Of a DNA stretch of 64,000 bases, positions 41,480 to 52,815 are shown piece by piece. Below the pieces are notes generated by a model. The model saw only the letters and a program-made list of their open reading frames with translations. It was not told where the DNA came from and searched no databases. Within the stretch, counting starts at the first letter, position 1, and each line of letters starts with the position of its first letter. The position numbers and the translations under genes were made by a program. The DNA comes from Basidiobolus meristosporus CBS 931.73 (Eukaryota; Basidiobolomycota; Basidiobolomycetes; Basidiobolales; Basidiobolaceae): positions 186,001 through 250,000 of the forward strand of contig MCFE01000009.1 in assembly GCA_002104905.1 (NCBI GenBank). The letters are read 5' to 3'.

Positions 41480-42270
41480 CTTGTTTAAGGGGAGCCCACC
41501 AATATTGACTCAAGCCTTAACATCTCCGTCTGCACTCAGCATAGCGAACACAAAGTGCCACATTCTTTGTCGTACAAAACCAAGATACACTTCATTTCTT
41601 GCGAAAACACTTTAAGTGGTGTGTTCATATCCACAATCTACAATATTCCCCACACCAAATGGGCTTGAGTATTCGCGCCCGCCATGCCCGTCATCAACAT
41701 ATCTTCGCCCATCATCTGGATGATAACCAATACTGCAGATGCTCCATCCAGTGTGTCTAAAGTGCAGATAGGGCCAGGTTTCGAAGCCAATAGCAAGTAC
41801 AGCATTTGACTTGGATTTTTCCAAGATGGTCATCAAGGCTGAAAGCGGAAATTGTGTCTAAATTGATAGGTTATCGCCCGGATAGTGAAAGTGAATGATT
41901 GATTCATTGTTTGATGAAGTGGTGGATACATACTCATCCAGCAGTGGGTTAATGTGACAGTGGCTCAACACCAGGTGTTTTTACTAGCCCAGGTAACCGT
42001 GCACCTCTAGGCTGGGTGAGTTGATATATAGTGGAAAGTCTGGGCTAAATTTCAAGCCAGCCTTGCATTGATTTTTGGTAGCATGGTGGGTCGAGTAAAG
42101 CCGATTAAACGACGTATTAGGGAGTGCATGGACACACACAGGAGGAGGTAGTGTTGGTAGATTGTTATCATTCCCATGCAGTGGTATTGGTTCATTGGCA
42201 CGTGAGTTAACAAACGTAGACGGGCGGATAGGCTTTGCCTCAAGTCCATGCTTCTCTTTTTCCATGCTCT
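41480..42270 (-). pseudogene. SPRY-domain protein pseudogene
   Basis: The minus strand encodes a SPRY core: TILEKSKSNAVLAIGFETWPY, FRHTGWSICSIGYHPDDGRRY, GVGNIVDCGYEHTT, then after an in-frame TAA, SVFARNEVYLGF and FAMLSADGDVKA, a TGA, and VNIGG. This order matches SPRY domains such as those of the fungal Ssh4/Ear1 and RanBPM groups, where the text would be read through without stops. A segment ending INSPSLEVHGYLG at about 41984-42030, typical of sequence just before SPRY, is separated by about 130 bp that may be an intron or decayed DNA. Two in-frame stops in the conserved core support a pseudogene. The exact ends are uncertain. Confidence 0.72.
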
Positions 42271-42739
42271 ACAAAGGTCCGAGAGATATAAGAACTGTGG
42301 CTCAGACGGGTCTTTTGGATTCTTCAGATGAGCCCCAGCCTCCACATATAGTAAAAGTAAAAATACCAATGGAAGAGATAGGTGTGCGTATGAATGGCTT
42401 GAATCAAGGCGTTCCTTTATTTGTGAGGGTGTCCAACATACAAATCAAATTGCTCTCCAGACTATTGATGCACAAATGGTGAATGGAATCTTGATGGGAA
42501 TTTCATATCAAAAAACTTACCAACTACGGTACTATTACCGACAAAAGGAGAGTTCATGACACCCCCTAGTGCTACCAAATACACTATGTAGACCTAAGGA
42601 ACCTATTCGCAGGCTTAGGACAGTGCCAAGTTGTACCCAGATTTATTTTGAGGCTAATCAGAGTAACCTTCAATGTGTTAAATGTCCAACGTTTCATGAA
42701 AGATAATAGTGTTTATTCCTAAATGTTTACATTGGCCCA
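42271..42739. other. Intergenic, possibly 5' part of the SPRY relic
   Basis: A minus-strand frame at 42052-42369 begins with a hydrophobic stretch (VFLLLLYVEAG), which could be the membrane anchor of an Ssh4/Ear1-type protein, but continuity with the SPRY relic cannot be shown. Confidence 0.3.
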
Positions 42740-43775
42740 TATACTACAACTTATGAACTTTTCCCTTTGTCGAGATTTGCCTAGAATATTGTCTACAAAA
42801 CGACAGGTACCCAAAACATGCACATGTAATAGTTTTTCCAAAATCCCCAAAGCTTTGCAAACATGTTTTTAGATCTCTTCAAACGTACTTTATGTACTTT
42901 TTGCCAAGACCTTGGAGAAGTGCAAATACCACTTTCACACTGAGTAGATCATCAAGTGAAAACCGTTGTAAATTTCGTAATTTCACCCTACTTAGTCACT
43001 TGGATCTTTGTCTACAAATCTTAGTGAGTTCTGACCAAATCCCGTGTTGGGATTTACTTTGAATATTTTCACCAAAATATCAGGTACCCAGAACATGAAA
43101 TTTTGTTAAGTTGTCCAAGAGTATAAATACTACTTTTACATTCAATAAATCATCAAGTGAAAACCACATAGTCTACTTGTTCTCCCAATCACTTCCAATA
43201 TCTCCAAAACTCTTACAACAAAAATCATATAGTCTACTAGCTCTCTTAATCCCCATCAATATATCCAAAACTCTCACAGCAGATGACATAAGCTATTGAA
43301 TACTGTTGACTTAGAAAACTTGAAAGCAAAATAATGCCTTTAATCAAATGGGTAATAAAAAATAGCAGCTAGAATGTGTTGACCAACAGTCAGCTTGGTG
43401 CAATCAAGATTTGGGTTGTATCTGTTGTAAAAATTCGGAATTCCACCTAAATATTCACCTAACTGAGTCCCTTAGATCATTACCTTCAAATCCTAGAGAA
43501 TACTGACCAAATTCCTTGTCGGGATTTACTTAGAATATTTACCCAGAACATGAAAATTAGATAAGTTGTCCAAACAGCCCCAAACTTTGCACACATGTTC
43601 TTGGGACCTTCCTTAACCTATTATATGTGTTTGTTATGCCAAGACTATGTAAAAGTACAAATACTACTTTTACATTCAATAAATCATTAAGTGAAAACCA
43701 CATAATCTACTTGTTCTCCCAAATCACTTCCAATATCTCCAAGACTCTTACAGCAGTATCTGACCAGAATAACTT
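42740..43775 (+). repeat. Three related repeat units, AT-rich
   Basis: Three diverged copies in direct orientation end near 42975, 43285 and 43775. Shared blocks: CAGGTACCCA-AACATG, GTTGTCCAA, CTTTGCA-ACATGTT, CAAATACTACTTTTACATTC, AATAAATCATCAAGTGAAAACC and CACTTCCAATATCTCCAA. An inverted relative occurs near 55130-55190. No coding capacity; perhaps remnants of a transposon end such as an LTR. Confidence 0.65.
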
Positions 43776-44219
43776 ATTAGCTGAATGGAAGTATTGCACA
43801 CATTTAGTGTAGCACTGATTTATTTATGTACAGTATAATGCAGTCAGCATCATGCATTGGTTGTTAGCTAATAGGAGCCAATTAGTCAGATATCCACAAA
43901 CACCCAGCTTATAACATAAACAAAACTCTCATTGATTCTGTGGATCATTTGGATGAGTCTGAAAATGTTAATAACTTTCAATTTCTCACTACTTTCCAAG
44001 AATTAGTGATGAACTTAATTCCTAGGTAAACAAATAAACAATAGAAGGTGCACTAACTCTAGGATATATGAGCAATCAAGTGTTAAACTAATTATATGCA
44101 ACAGATTTGTGGAGTTCTAACAACACCAAGTTATCAGCCAATAACTCCAACATCTAATGATTGTTACATAATCCCTAAGAAAAAAAATTGACAAAAGGCC
44201 AGCAAATCACCATCATAGT
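43776..44219. other. Intergenic AT-rich spacer
   Basis: About 440 bp with no gene or repeat that I can support. Confidence 0.4.
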
Positions 44220-44466
44220 ATCACCTGAATTCCAAGTTTCTCAAAATTGACAACTCTCAAAATCTCTGTTCTGAGCTGATGGGCAGGGAAGCAAACAAGT
44301 TGTTCAGGAGGAGACTAGGCAAACTAGCACCCATACCAAATTTAGTAATTAGCTGCCCATCACTTCCATCAATAATTGCATTTGAAAATTTGAACCCAAA
44401 ACACCAGCTGAATACCAGAAAGATACCATCAGAATACCAGCTAAAAATCAGATGAATTCCAAGTTG
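44220..44466 (-). repeat. Dispersed repeat, copy 2 (inverted)
   Basis: Reverse-complement relative of 35586-35850, with the same landmark order when read on the minus strand (CTCAACTTGGAATTCATCTG at the start, GAGTTGTCAATTTTGAGAAA near the end). The pair flanks about 8.4 kb containing the MFS gene and the SPRY relic. Confidence 0.7.
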
Positions 44467-45929
44467 AGATTTTACATATGGAATAGATGCTCCAGAATTC
44501 CTACCCAGATAGAAATAGATTTCCCCTCTGGTCTACTCGAGCTAACTTGTATCCCAACTATTTCGTATGTGGATCAGTCAGGGGCTAAGCCAAAAGCGGA
44601 CTTGCGTGCATACCACAGTATGTAAATAAATCCGCAGATCAACTGGTAACACGAAGATCCTGGGGAGACCCGCCGATGTCATATACCGAGTGTTTGGAGA
44701 CAGTTTGAACAAATCATTAAATGATCGCTGGTTCGTTAGTGGTCAGCAAGGATCATCATGGGAGTAGATCGCAGGCTCGAAGCCCCATCCTCTTGCCATG
44801 AATGACTAGATAAACCGTACCAGGCACTGATGGAATCTTCACCTCTTAGTACCGTATTTCGTCTCTAGAAAAAATCTTATTGGATCCACAGCTACTTTGG
44901 ACACCCACCTGACACCGTCAATTCAAAAAACCAGTCAGCTACATTGCGGGCAAGACTGGAGTGCAGGTCATGACAGAGAACGATATATATTATGGTCATT
45001 ATTGTAAGGCATACAAACTTCAACTCTCCAAAAGTTCGAAGTTTGCCCCATATCCGTCTCACTTTGATGAACTCTACTCCACGACGTGGTCCCTGCAAGT
45101 GCACCTTAGAGATCTTCCTTCAGGTTCATATTGTAAGGAACTTGGTTCTGTTGTAACTGGGCTGATGGTTTGCTCACTGGGCACACTCGGCATCTGTAGT
45201 CGAGGATTGTAACTACCCACTCCTCGTAATACTCTGCTAACTTCCATCAACAACTGCTACTCAGTTGGAGTTGTCGCTTGCACTTTTACACATCGGTGAC
45301 TTCTATCTGTATCCGATCTATGCTGCGCTAACCATGTAGAAACCCATGGAGTGGGCTTCTTTCGGTTCTAAGTCACTGGTGGAGGATTTTTTTTGGTTGA
45401 CAGATGGGCAGGTTGAATATATATGGCTTCTCTTACTTCTATTTGGCAAAGATCGAACCCAATTATATTATCCGAATCAAGACAGCCTAGACCTGCTAAA
45501 CTCCCCACCGATGGAAACCAAGTTGGAAATGGGTGATACAAACTTTGCATTGCCCAATGGGGTCATTTCCAACCAGATATAGTGCAATAAGTTACTATGT
45601 CGGGCTATTGCTTGCGGTCGGTTGTATATGTACCCGGCATTGGCTCCCCCTGTATATAGCGTTCATTTCGGTACGGGCTTGGATTATAAGTTGGGAATGA
45701 ACTAAGATAACAGTGCATTCCAGATTGGATCTAGCATTCAAGTGAGTCCATCGTGGCTGATTTGATCGACTATAAATTACAACGGCTGTGCGTCGCGTCA
45801 GTATCTTTATTCCCTTATAATGTACAAAGCAGACGATACGGTAGGGGCATTGTTCAGTATATTGCGAGTGACATAGCTCTAATATTTCACGAATCATGAT
45901 CCAAGAACAGAGAAAAGCAGGCGCGAAGT

Positions 45930-48900
45930 TTGAAAAACACATACCCTGAGCCTTCTTTATGTGAATCAATCAATACAAGTAATCTCCACGAATTGAGTAT
46001 CTATGTCAAAGGTCTACCCATCGAAATGGAAGCTGCTGATATCCGAAAGTACTTCTCTACATGGGGGAATGTCAGCATGTGTAATGTGATAAACGTCAGC
46101 GTGAAGGGCAGAAAGAAAGCCGCTATCGTTGTATTTAGCCCACCGCCACCTACTCTAGATTTCATGAGCCAGGACCTTCAGCCTGCTAATATGAAGGAGG
46201 AAAATAGATTTCTTTACATGGATCTCACCACCAAAACTTCTCAGCAACTGCAAAGTCAAGAAAGAGGTGAATACGTGAAGTTGTTTTTCCGAGCTGAGGC
46301 CACTTGCTTCGACATGGGGGTGATGGCAACCCGCCGCAGATTTCTGAGCGTTTGGAAGCCATCCGGCACTTGTATCGTCGAAGTAAATGCGGAGAGAAAG
46401 CTAATATTTTTCAAATTCCACCACTCGAACGACCACTACAGGATAGGTGTAAGATTCGACGACGTTCGGAACAGTATAGTACTGAATAGAGGTGAAGAAG
46501 ACACGTATGTGCTGTATTTTCGAACTGTTCACTGTCCTTTCATGTGGCGAAGACAGGAAAGGGCTTCTCCTTCCTCAGAAAGTTGGAGTGAAGAGGATTC
46601 GTGGGTGCGTGTCCCTTACATTGTTGATCAACAGGGGCAGAATACCAACAGAGTCCGTCTTGGTGACTTCTCCGCCTACCGAGTAAATATTCCAAGTCAC
46701 AACCAACGGGGAGAACCATTCCAAGATACTCTTGACCGTATGACGTGCTGCGGGCTTATTTCTACCCAGCCCGATTCCACCCTTCCCATCGAAATGAAGC
46801 AGTCAGGAGACTTGGTTGTTGATATTCACTCGATACTTCCGTTCGAGTTGGCTTACCTGGTAGAATGCTTGGTCAGCGCACAGAAATTAACCATGTACAA
46901 TTTAACGCACGAGTGGGTTGCGTTTTTGAATGACCTTGATGTAGGGGTTGCCAAGAATGTGCTGATGAATATGATGACGGCCAAAAGCTTGATCGAAGAT
47001 CCCTTGGCATATACCCAGGAGATGTTACCAATGCTCGGAAATGGCCTGATCAACCTTGAGGGAAGCCTCATACAACACGTGTGGATCTATCGAGCTTACA
47101 TTTCTCCCAGCAAGTTGCACCTCTTACCCCCGTCACTGGAGCCATCAAACCGAGTGTTAAGGCATTTTCATCAATACCAACAACACTTCATCCAAGTCAC
47201 CTTTTCCGAAGAGCACTTTGAGAAGATAGGAGCTAGTTGTCAACTGAATCAAGCCATCTTTGATAGTTTTGAGGAAATTTTGACCGAAGGATTTCACATT
47301 GGCAAGCGGCATTACCGATTCCTGGCATTTTCAGCCACACAACTTCGTGAACATAGCTGCTGGTTCTTTGCGGGTACATCTGATGGTATAGATGTAGATT
47401 TCATCCGCAAGTGGATGGGCGATTTCAGTGACATCGGGAACGTTGCCAAGCGTGCTGCCTGTATGGGCCTATGCTTTTCCAATACGCAAGGAGTCAAAAC
47501 CCTGACCAAGGAGCAAGTAAAAGAAGTCCCGGATATCACACGCAATGGCCATTTGCATTCGAATGGAGTCGGCCAAATCGCCATGTCATTAGCAGCAGAA
47601 ATCTCCAGTCGATATCATCAGAAAATAACACCTGGTGCTTTTCAGTTCCGGTTCGGTGGGTACAAAGGAGTTCTTTCGGTCGTACCTGATGACAAGATGG
47701 ACGGAACGCTTGTTCACCTACGCCCAAGCCAAAGAAGGTTCAGTTCGGAATCTTGCGACTTGGAGATCGTCCGAGCTGCCGAGTTTGTGCCAGCTTATCT
47801 GAATCGACAAGTCATCGCACTATTATCTACCATGAGGGTCTCAGATGATGTATTCGTGCATTTGCAAGCAGAACACCTACGGCTAACTGACGAAATCATG
47901 AGCAGCCAAGACCTGGCTTTAGAATTCCTGGCCCTCCACTACCGCTCCAGCTGGATAGGCGATGCATTAGGAGATATGATCGCTGCAGGCTTCCTGAGGT
48001 CGGGAGACTCGTTCGCCAAATCACTCCTGGGCTTACTAAGAAATCAGGCACTTCGGGATGTCCAGGAACGAGCAAGAGTTCCCATCCAAAAGGGGGCCCA
48101 TTTGATCGGTGTCATTGACAGCACGGATTCGCTGAAGGAAAACCAAATCTTTGTTCGATATACGGATCCTCGGCACCCCACTACTGTTAAAAGTTATGTA
48201 GGCCCAGCGTTGGTTATTAGAAACCCATACATACACCCAGGAGATATGCATATGGTTGAGGCGGTTGATTGCCCGGAGCTTCATGCGCTTGTGAATTGTG
48301 TTGCATTCTCTACACGTGGCACTCGTGGTTTGGCAAGTAAATGTAACGGTGGCGACATGGATGGAGACACATATATGGTTATCTGGGACAAGCGGTTGTT
48401 TCCACTGTACAAGTTGCCTCCGTTGAGCTACAGCAAACTTGAGGATGAATCTGCCCAGCCAGTCACCATTAGAGACACCGTGGACTTCTTCATCAATTAT
48501 ATGAAATCCAACAATTTGGCCCAGATTGCCAACGCTCATCTAGCCTGGGCCGACCAGTCAGAAGAGTCTGCTTTATCTCCCAAGTGTATCGTGCTGTCTA
48601 AACTCCATGCTAAAGCGGCGGATTTCGTGAAATCAGGGATCCCAGCTGTTCTGCAGCCCAGTTTGATTCCAAAGCACTGGCCTGATTATATGAACAAACT
48701 ACCAAGAAAATCATATCCTTCTACGCATGCCCTGGGTAGGATGTACAGGAGCGACGCCTTGAACCGCCAACTATCCGAGTACTCGGCCAATAGTCTTAGT
48801 GAAGTTCACTTTGATGAAAGAATGATCGTGTTGGGATACGAAGAATACTTGGTGGAAGCCAGGCAGCTGAAGCATGAGTATGACAGGACGATCTCCGATA

Positions 48901-49289
48901 TTATGCGCCAGCATGAAATCCAAACGGAGGCTGAGCTAGTCTCCGGGTGTGTTCAGCGTTTTTCCTTCGTGGTTAGCCGTACAAAAGAGAGATACCTACT
49001 CAAAGAAACGCTCAGCAACATTATCCAGGCGGTTTGGAGAATATTTCGCCAACGGTTTAATGATAACTCTCCGGCAGTAGAAGCTGTCGACGAAGATGTC
49101 GAAATGTTGAATCGAAGAAAGGCCAGCGCTTGGTACTACGTAACATGCCATCCGACTGAAATATTACTTCAGAAGAATCAGCAGCTCTACAGCGACCATC
49201 CCAATCAAGCTGTCCACCCGGTCTACCTATCTTTTCCTTGGATAGTTCATGATATCTTGGTGCTGATATTACGGGATGCAACTCTTTAG
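45930..49289 (+). CDS. Cellular RNA-dependent RNA polymerase (QDE-1 type)
   Basis: Open frame of 1119 codons without introns. It belongs to the eukaryotic cellular RdRP family that makes double-stranded RNA for RNA silencing (QDE-1, Rdp1, plant RDRs). The N-terminus has an RRM-like strand-turn (ELSIYVKGLPIEMEAADIRKYF...). The catalytic double-psi barrel has GGYKGVLSVVPD, RPSQRRF, a long conserved stretch with QKGAHLIGVIDSTDSLKENQ, VGPALVIRNPYIHPGDMH and the active-site loop GGDMDGDTY (Asp triad near residue 809). The C-terminal head domain follows. The frame opens at 45900 and no ATG occurs before residue 33 (46026), which lies inside the RRM, so a short upstream exon ending at a CAG near 45910 or 45920 is likely. 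The given start is only the edge of the supported frame. A broken second copy lies at 56.9-58.0 kb. Confidence 0.93.
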   Translation: MKNTYPEPSLCESINTSNLHELSIYVKGLPIEMEAADIRKYFSTWGNVSMCNVINVSVKGRKKAAIVVFSPPPPTLDFMSQDLQPANMKEENRFLYMDLTTKTSQQLQSQERGEYVKLFFRAEATCFDMGVMATRRRFLSVWKPSGTCIVEVNAERKLIFFKFHHSNDHYRIGVRFDDVRNSIVLNRGEEDTYVLYFRTVHCPFMWRRQERASPSSESWSEEDSWVRVPYIVDQQGQNTNRVRLGDFSAYRVNIPSHNQRGEPFQDTLDRMTCCGLISTQPDSTLPIEMKQSGDLVVDIHSILPFELAYLVECLVSAQKLTMYNLTHEWVAFLNDLDVGVAKNVLMNMMTAKSLIEDPLAYTQEMLPMLGNGLINLEGSLIQHVWIYRAYISPSKLHLLPPSLEPSNRVLRHFHQYQQHFIQVTFSEEHFEKIGASCQLNQAIFDSFEEILTEGFHIGKRHYRFLAFSATQLREHSCWFFAGTSDGIDVDFIRKWMGDFSDIGNVAKRAACMGLCFSNTQGVKTLTKEQVKEVPDITRNGHLHSNGVGQIAMSLAAEISSRYHQKITPGAFQFRFGGYKGVLSVVPDDKMDGTLVHLRPSQRRFSSESCDLEIVRAAEFVPAYLNRQVIALLSTMRVSDDVFVHLQAEHLRLTDEIMSSQDLALEFLALHYRSSWIGDALGDMIAAGFLRSGDSFAKSLLGLLRNQALRDVQERARVPIQKGAHLIGVIDSTDSLKENQIFVRYTDPRHPTTVKSYVGPALVIRNPYIHPGDMHMVEAVDCPELHALVNCVAFSTRGTRGLASKCNGGDMDGDTYMVIWDKRLFPLYKLPPLSYSKLEDESAQPVTIRDTVDFFINYMKSNNLAQIANAHLAWADQSEESALSPKCIVLSKLHAKAADFVKSGIPAVLQPSLIPKHWPDYMNKLPRKSYPSTHALGRMYRSDALNRQLSEYSANSLSEVHFDERMIVLGYEEYLVEARQLKHEYDRTISDIMRQHEIQTEAELVSGCVQRFSFVVSRTKERYLLKETLSNIIQAVWRIFRQRFNDNSPAVEAVDEDVEMLNRRKASAWYYVTCHPTEILLQKNQQLYSDHPNQAVHPVYLSFPWIVHDILVLILRDATL

Positions 49290-52200
49290 ATATGTGTTGC
49301 AGACAAATAACGTTACCATCGGTCAATTGTTATATCCGCGTGTCGATATGTATTCTTTGCCTAGTAAGTTGGATAAATGTATCATTCCAAGTACAGGCCA
49401 CAAACACAAACCAGCAATTACATTGCAGAACGACCGTCAATGCGCATCATGCCCGAGCAGTAGTCATGGATTCGAAGTATCATATTTACTGGATCGAAAC
49501 CAACTGTATTGTAAAATTAAACTGATGCTTGCTCGTGATCAATTCGTATCAAAGCCCTTGTAGATTACTGGATTGATACGGATCTTGATGGGTTGTTCCA
49601 GATTGAAAATAAACCAATGTGTGTGGTGTGCAATAGCTCCAATAGCTGCATTGATATAGAATATCGCTGATACTCGTCCTTTAATAAATTGATGTAGCAT
49701 TTCACTATAGATTCCAGACCCATAAAAGAATTATGTTAGTGGATCGCGGACTCAAACTCCAATCAACTGGCCTCTAGAAATATATCATACCAAGTGGTCA
49801 ATAGAGAGGCTATTGGGAAGTGTGTTAACTGGAGAGTGAAGTTGAGCGGCCGCCTGTCATCTGTGTTGCATATTCGGCAATGGTTTGTCCACTCGACACC
49901 ATGAGGAGTTGAATCCTTGTTTGGAAGAAGTGATTATCCGCTTTTGGTATTAGCGTGCTCCAAATCTCTAAACCCATTTCCACTTTCGCGTGAGTAGGCC
50001 TCATACAGAGCTTGTTCATGTAGGGGTTGGTGTGGAAATATGTACCAATAGGTATTCCGGTGAGCATCTGGATCGATGGATTCTATCCATTTGGTAACTC
50101 TCGGGGTGAGTGAAATGCCTTCTTTCGGATTTACATATATTCCATGGCCAGATTATACCAAAAAGCACAAGTTTGCACTGCCGAAAATCTCTATTTATTT
50201 TTTGTAGGTTGGAGTAACACCCCAGGGCTAGGCGTATTATCAGTTGAAATATTTTATGGCTTTACCGGTTTTAGATAGGAACCAACAGGTTGTGTACCGG
50301 GATTGGTGCAAGGTGGCCGAGTACACCAATATCAAGAGTGGATAATCACCTTCCTCGAATAGGGATTCTACTCCCCATGGCGTCGAGTGGGCAAATCAAC
50401 AGTAATAATAATAATCAAATATGCAAGATATATACTAGGTCAACACTTGGGAGAAGTGTGCAGGAAATTGGTGGTAGTGAAATCAAATGGAATTTGGCAA
50501 TATCAAATATCCGAGCTTCCCCTGTGGGATTTAGTGACCTGGCTTAAGAAGGGTCGGAAGTAGAGGAAGGGATAATGTATTTTGCTCCTAATTTATTCGT
50601 AGTCTTACTTCGCTAATTAAAGATTTTTGATGAAGACCATGTCAATGCAGCAGAAATCCAACTCGAATTAAGCCTCCAATTTCTCAATAATGATTATAAT
50701 TAGCCACCATACTCGAGTCTGTTATTACATGGAATATGCTGGCTTTCATATACACCATTTCTATGATTAGTTTAGTTGACTTCAAATGAGGTATGAATAC
50801 TTTCAGGAGAACTTCGATAAACCTGTTGGGAGACCATTGGAATGCCATCAAAACACCATTAAACTTTTGACTGCAAAAGAAGGTACAGGCATATCCACCA
50901 GTCCTAGTTGACAAATTTGATAAATTCTTAGGTACCAGAGCTTAGACAATGTTGTCACTAGACTTTAATGGTATGATCTCCGTATCCATCTTGCTGTGCT
51001 CTTCTTGATTCAGTCGAATATGTTGCCTAGAATGCTGGCCAATGTTTCGGTTCAGTCAGTAATAATAATGTGACTAATGTTTCGGTTCAGTCAATAATAA
51101 CAATGTGACTAATGTTTCGGTGAAAGACATAAATAGCTGATATCTTGGTGCACCATACAAGTAATGAGGGTTGAGTGATATGTATTGCATTCATAGTGCT
51201 TTATCATTAAACCTTGATGGACCCAAACCATATATATCTCATCTGATGGATGTAAGTGTAAAAAATATTGGGATTTTTGGTAGTTAGACCTAGCGCCACT
51301 TTGAAACAATCCTATTTATATAGCTGTAGTTACTAAATGGGTACTATTGGTTAGCGCAGTACATACTGCTTGTATTTAAAATGTCTCCGGTGGCTCCTTT
51401 ACTCAGCCGACCCTCATAACGAAACAGACACTTGATTAAATCCAGACACTATCCATAGAGCAACTCATTTTTGGCTCTATCAAATCCCAATTCGGCGATG
51501 ATAAGCAACATTGATGGAATTGATCGAAGCTCCTTGCGATAGAATCAACACTTGGCCACCTGAAGACGTGGCAAGAAAGGTGTAGGCGTATAAACCATCG
51601 CCACACCTGTATAGGCGGTTCCATTAGAAACCAGTAGTAATGCGAGGGTATATATTATATACATGCGCAGCTATGGTGTAGCTTTGCATCAACGACAGCG
51701 ACTTCTATATTGTCCATTGGCAGACAAAGGTCAAATTCAAAATCCAGCCATTCCATGGGATTAGATTAGCCAATTTCAAATCGCTTCAATATTCGGGTAT
51801 TTGTAGCAAACGTACAAACAAATAAGGCCCGCTGGTCTAAAGACGTTTGGCCATCATCATTCTACTTCGGAGAGGAGGATATCCCCAAAAGTCTTATCCT
51901 CAGCTATTATTTAATCTGGTGAGGAGCGATTCCCGAAATGGCTTATCCGAGAGTCATATCGATAACTCCTCGACCATTTGACAATTTGAGAACATTGGTC
52001 AAGACAGCATTTTATGGTTAATCTTCGACCCGGTTCGAGTCTAAGTACTCTATGTTTTCCAATTTTGCTGAATTCATCAAATGGTCAAATATTCTTTATC
52101 CAGCAACATAACAAAATCTCAACTACCGGCAGCTTGGATTATTGGAAGCATATGATATGGACTATTGGTAAGGTACTCATTGTGATGAAGAAGATGGTTA

Positions 52201-52815
52201 CCATATCATCGCTTACATATCAGGTTTAGTTGCTCTGCTGTACTACACGCTGTAACCTCACTTGAACAACAAGTGCACCATCATATGTTTACTCACTAGG
52301 GTGTACAGAGACACAACCAACTTAGCCATGGTATAAATTACTCGCTCACATTGAAAGTTACTCGGAGATAAGCGTGCTAAGTTGGTATGTTCATCAATAA
52401 TACAGACTGATGAAATTACCACATCGCTCTCAATTGCACTATTGACTCTCTGATACGTGTGGAAACGACTCCAAAAAGGAGGAGTGATCTGCTTGAATGG
52501 GATGATAGCTCGGAAATGTACCGTGGTGATCAACTTGAACGGGAATGTATCGTAATATACTTCTCACCAGAAATCCTTGGTATACATCAGATGAAGAAAT
52601 TTCCATTTGTGGCATATCGAGAAACAAAAGACACCATTGAATTTCCTAAAAGGTTCTAGTGCATGGGGAGGATGTATTATAGCGCATAGGTACAATCTCG
52701 TATCTCTTATCTCATCCAAAAGGGAAACCGACAGAGACTCGAAATGCCAGCTGTCAATGGAGCACGATTGATGTAGGCCCACTATAAATAGCCCATCTCG
52801 CACCAGTACTTGTTC
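49290..52815. other. Spacer between RdRP and FET4-A
   Basis: 3.5 kb, partly duplicated near 58.0-61.6 kb. It holds small tandem repeats (51041-51120) and scattered related blocks such as ACTCCTCGACCATTTGACAATTT with GGTTAATCTTCGACCCGGTTCG (51965-52035), similar to 60240-60290 and 60846-60920. No gene recognised; short open frames have no domain resemblance. Confidence 0.5.
51041..51120 (+). repeat. Short tandem repeat, about 35-bp unit
   Basis: Two and a bit units of AATGTTTCGGTTCAGTCA followed by A/T-rich ATAATAA-AATGTGACT. The AATGTTTCGGT word recurs near 55937 and 60100. Confidence 0.7.

Noticed and set aside
42052-42369. 105-residue minus-strand frame as a separate membrane protein
   Set aside because: It overlaps another frame that leads into the SPRY relic; at most its hydrophobic start may belong to that relic.
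45346-45582. 78-residue frame with a second copy at 56351-56581
   Set aside because: Repeated only because the whole region is duplicated. The two differ by internal duplication and changed codons without sign of coding constraint.
52810-52815. FET4 start two codons upstream at TTG
   Set aside because: An ATG follows immediately at 52816 (61635 in the second copy) and both copies share it.
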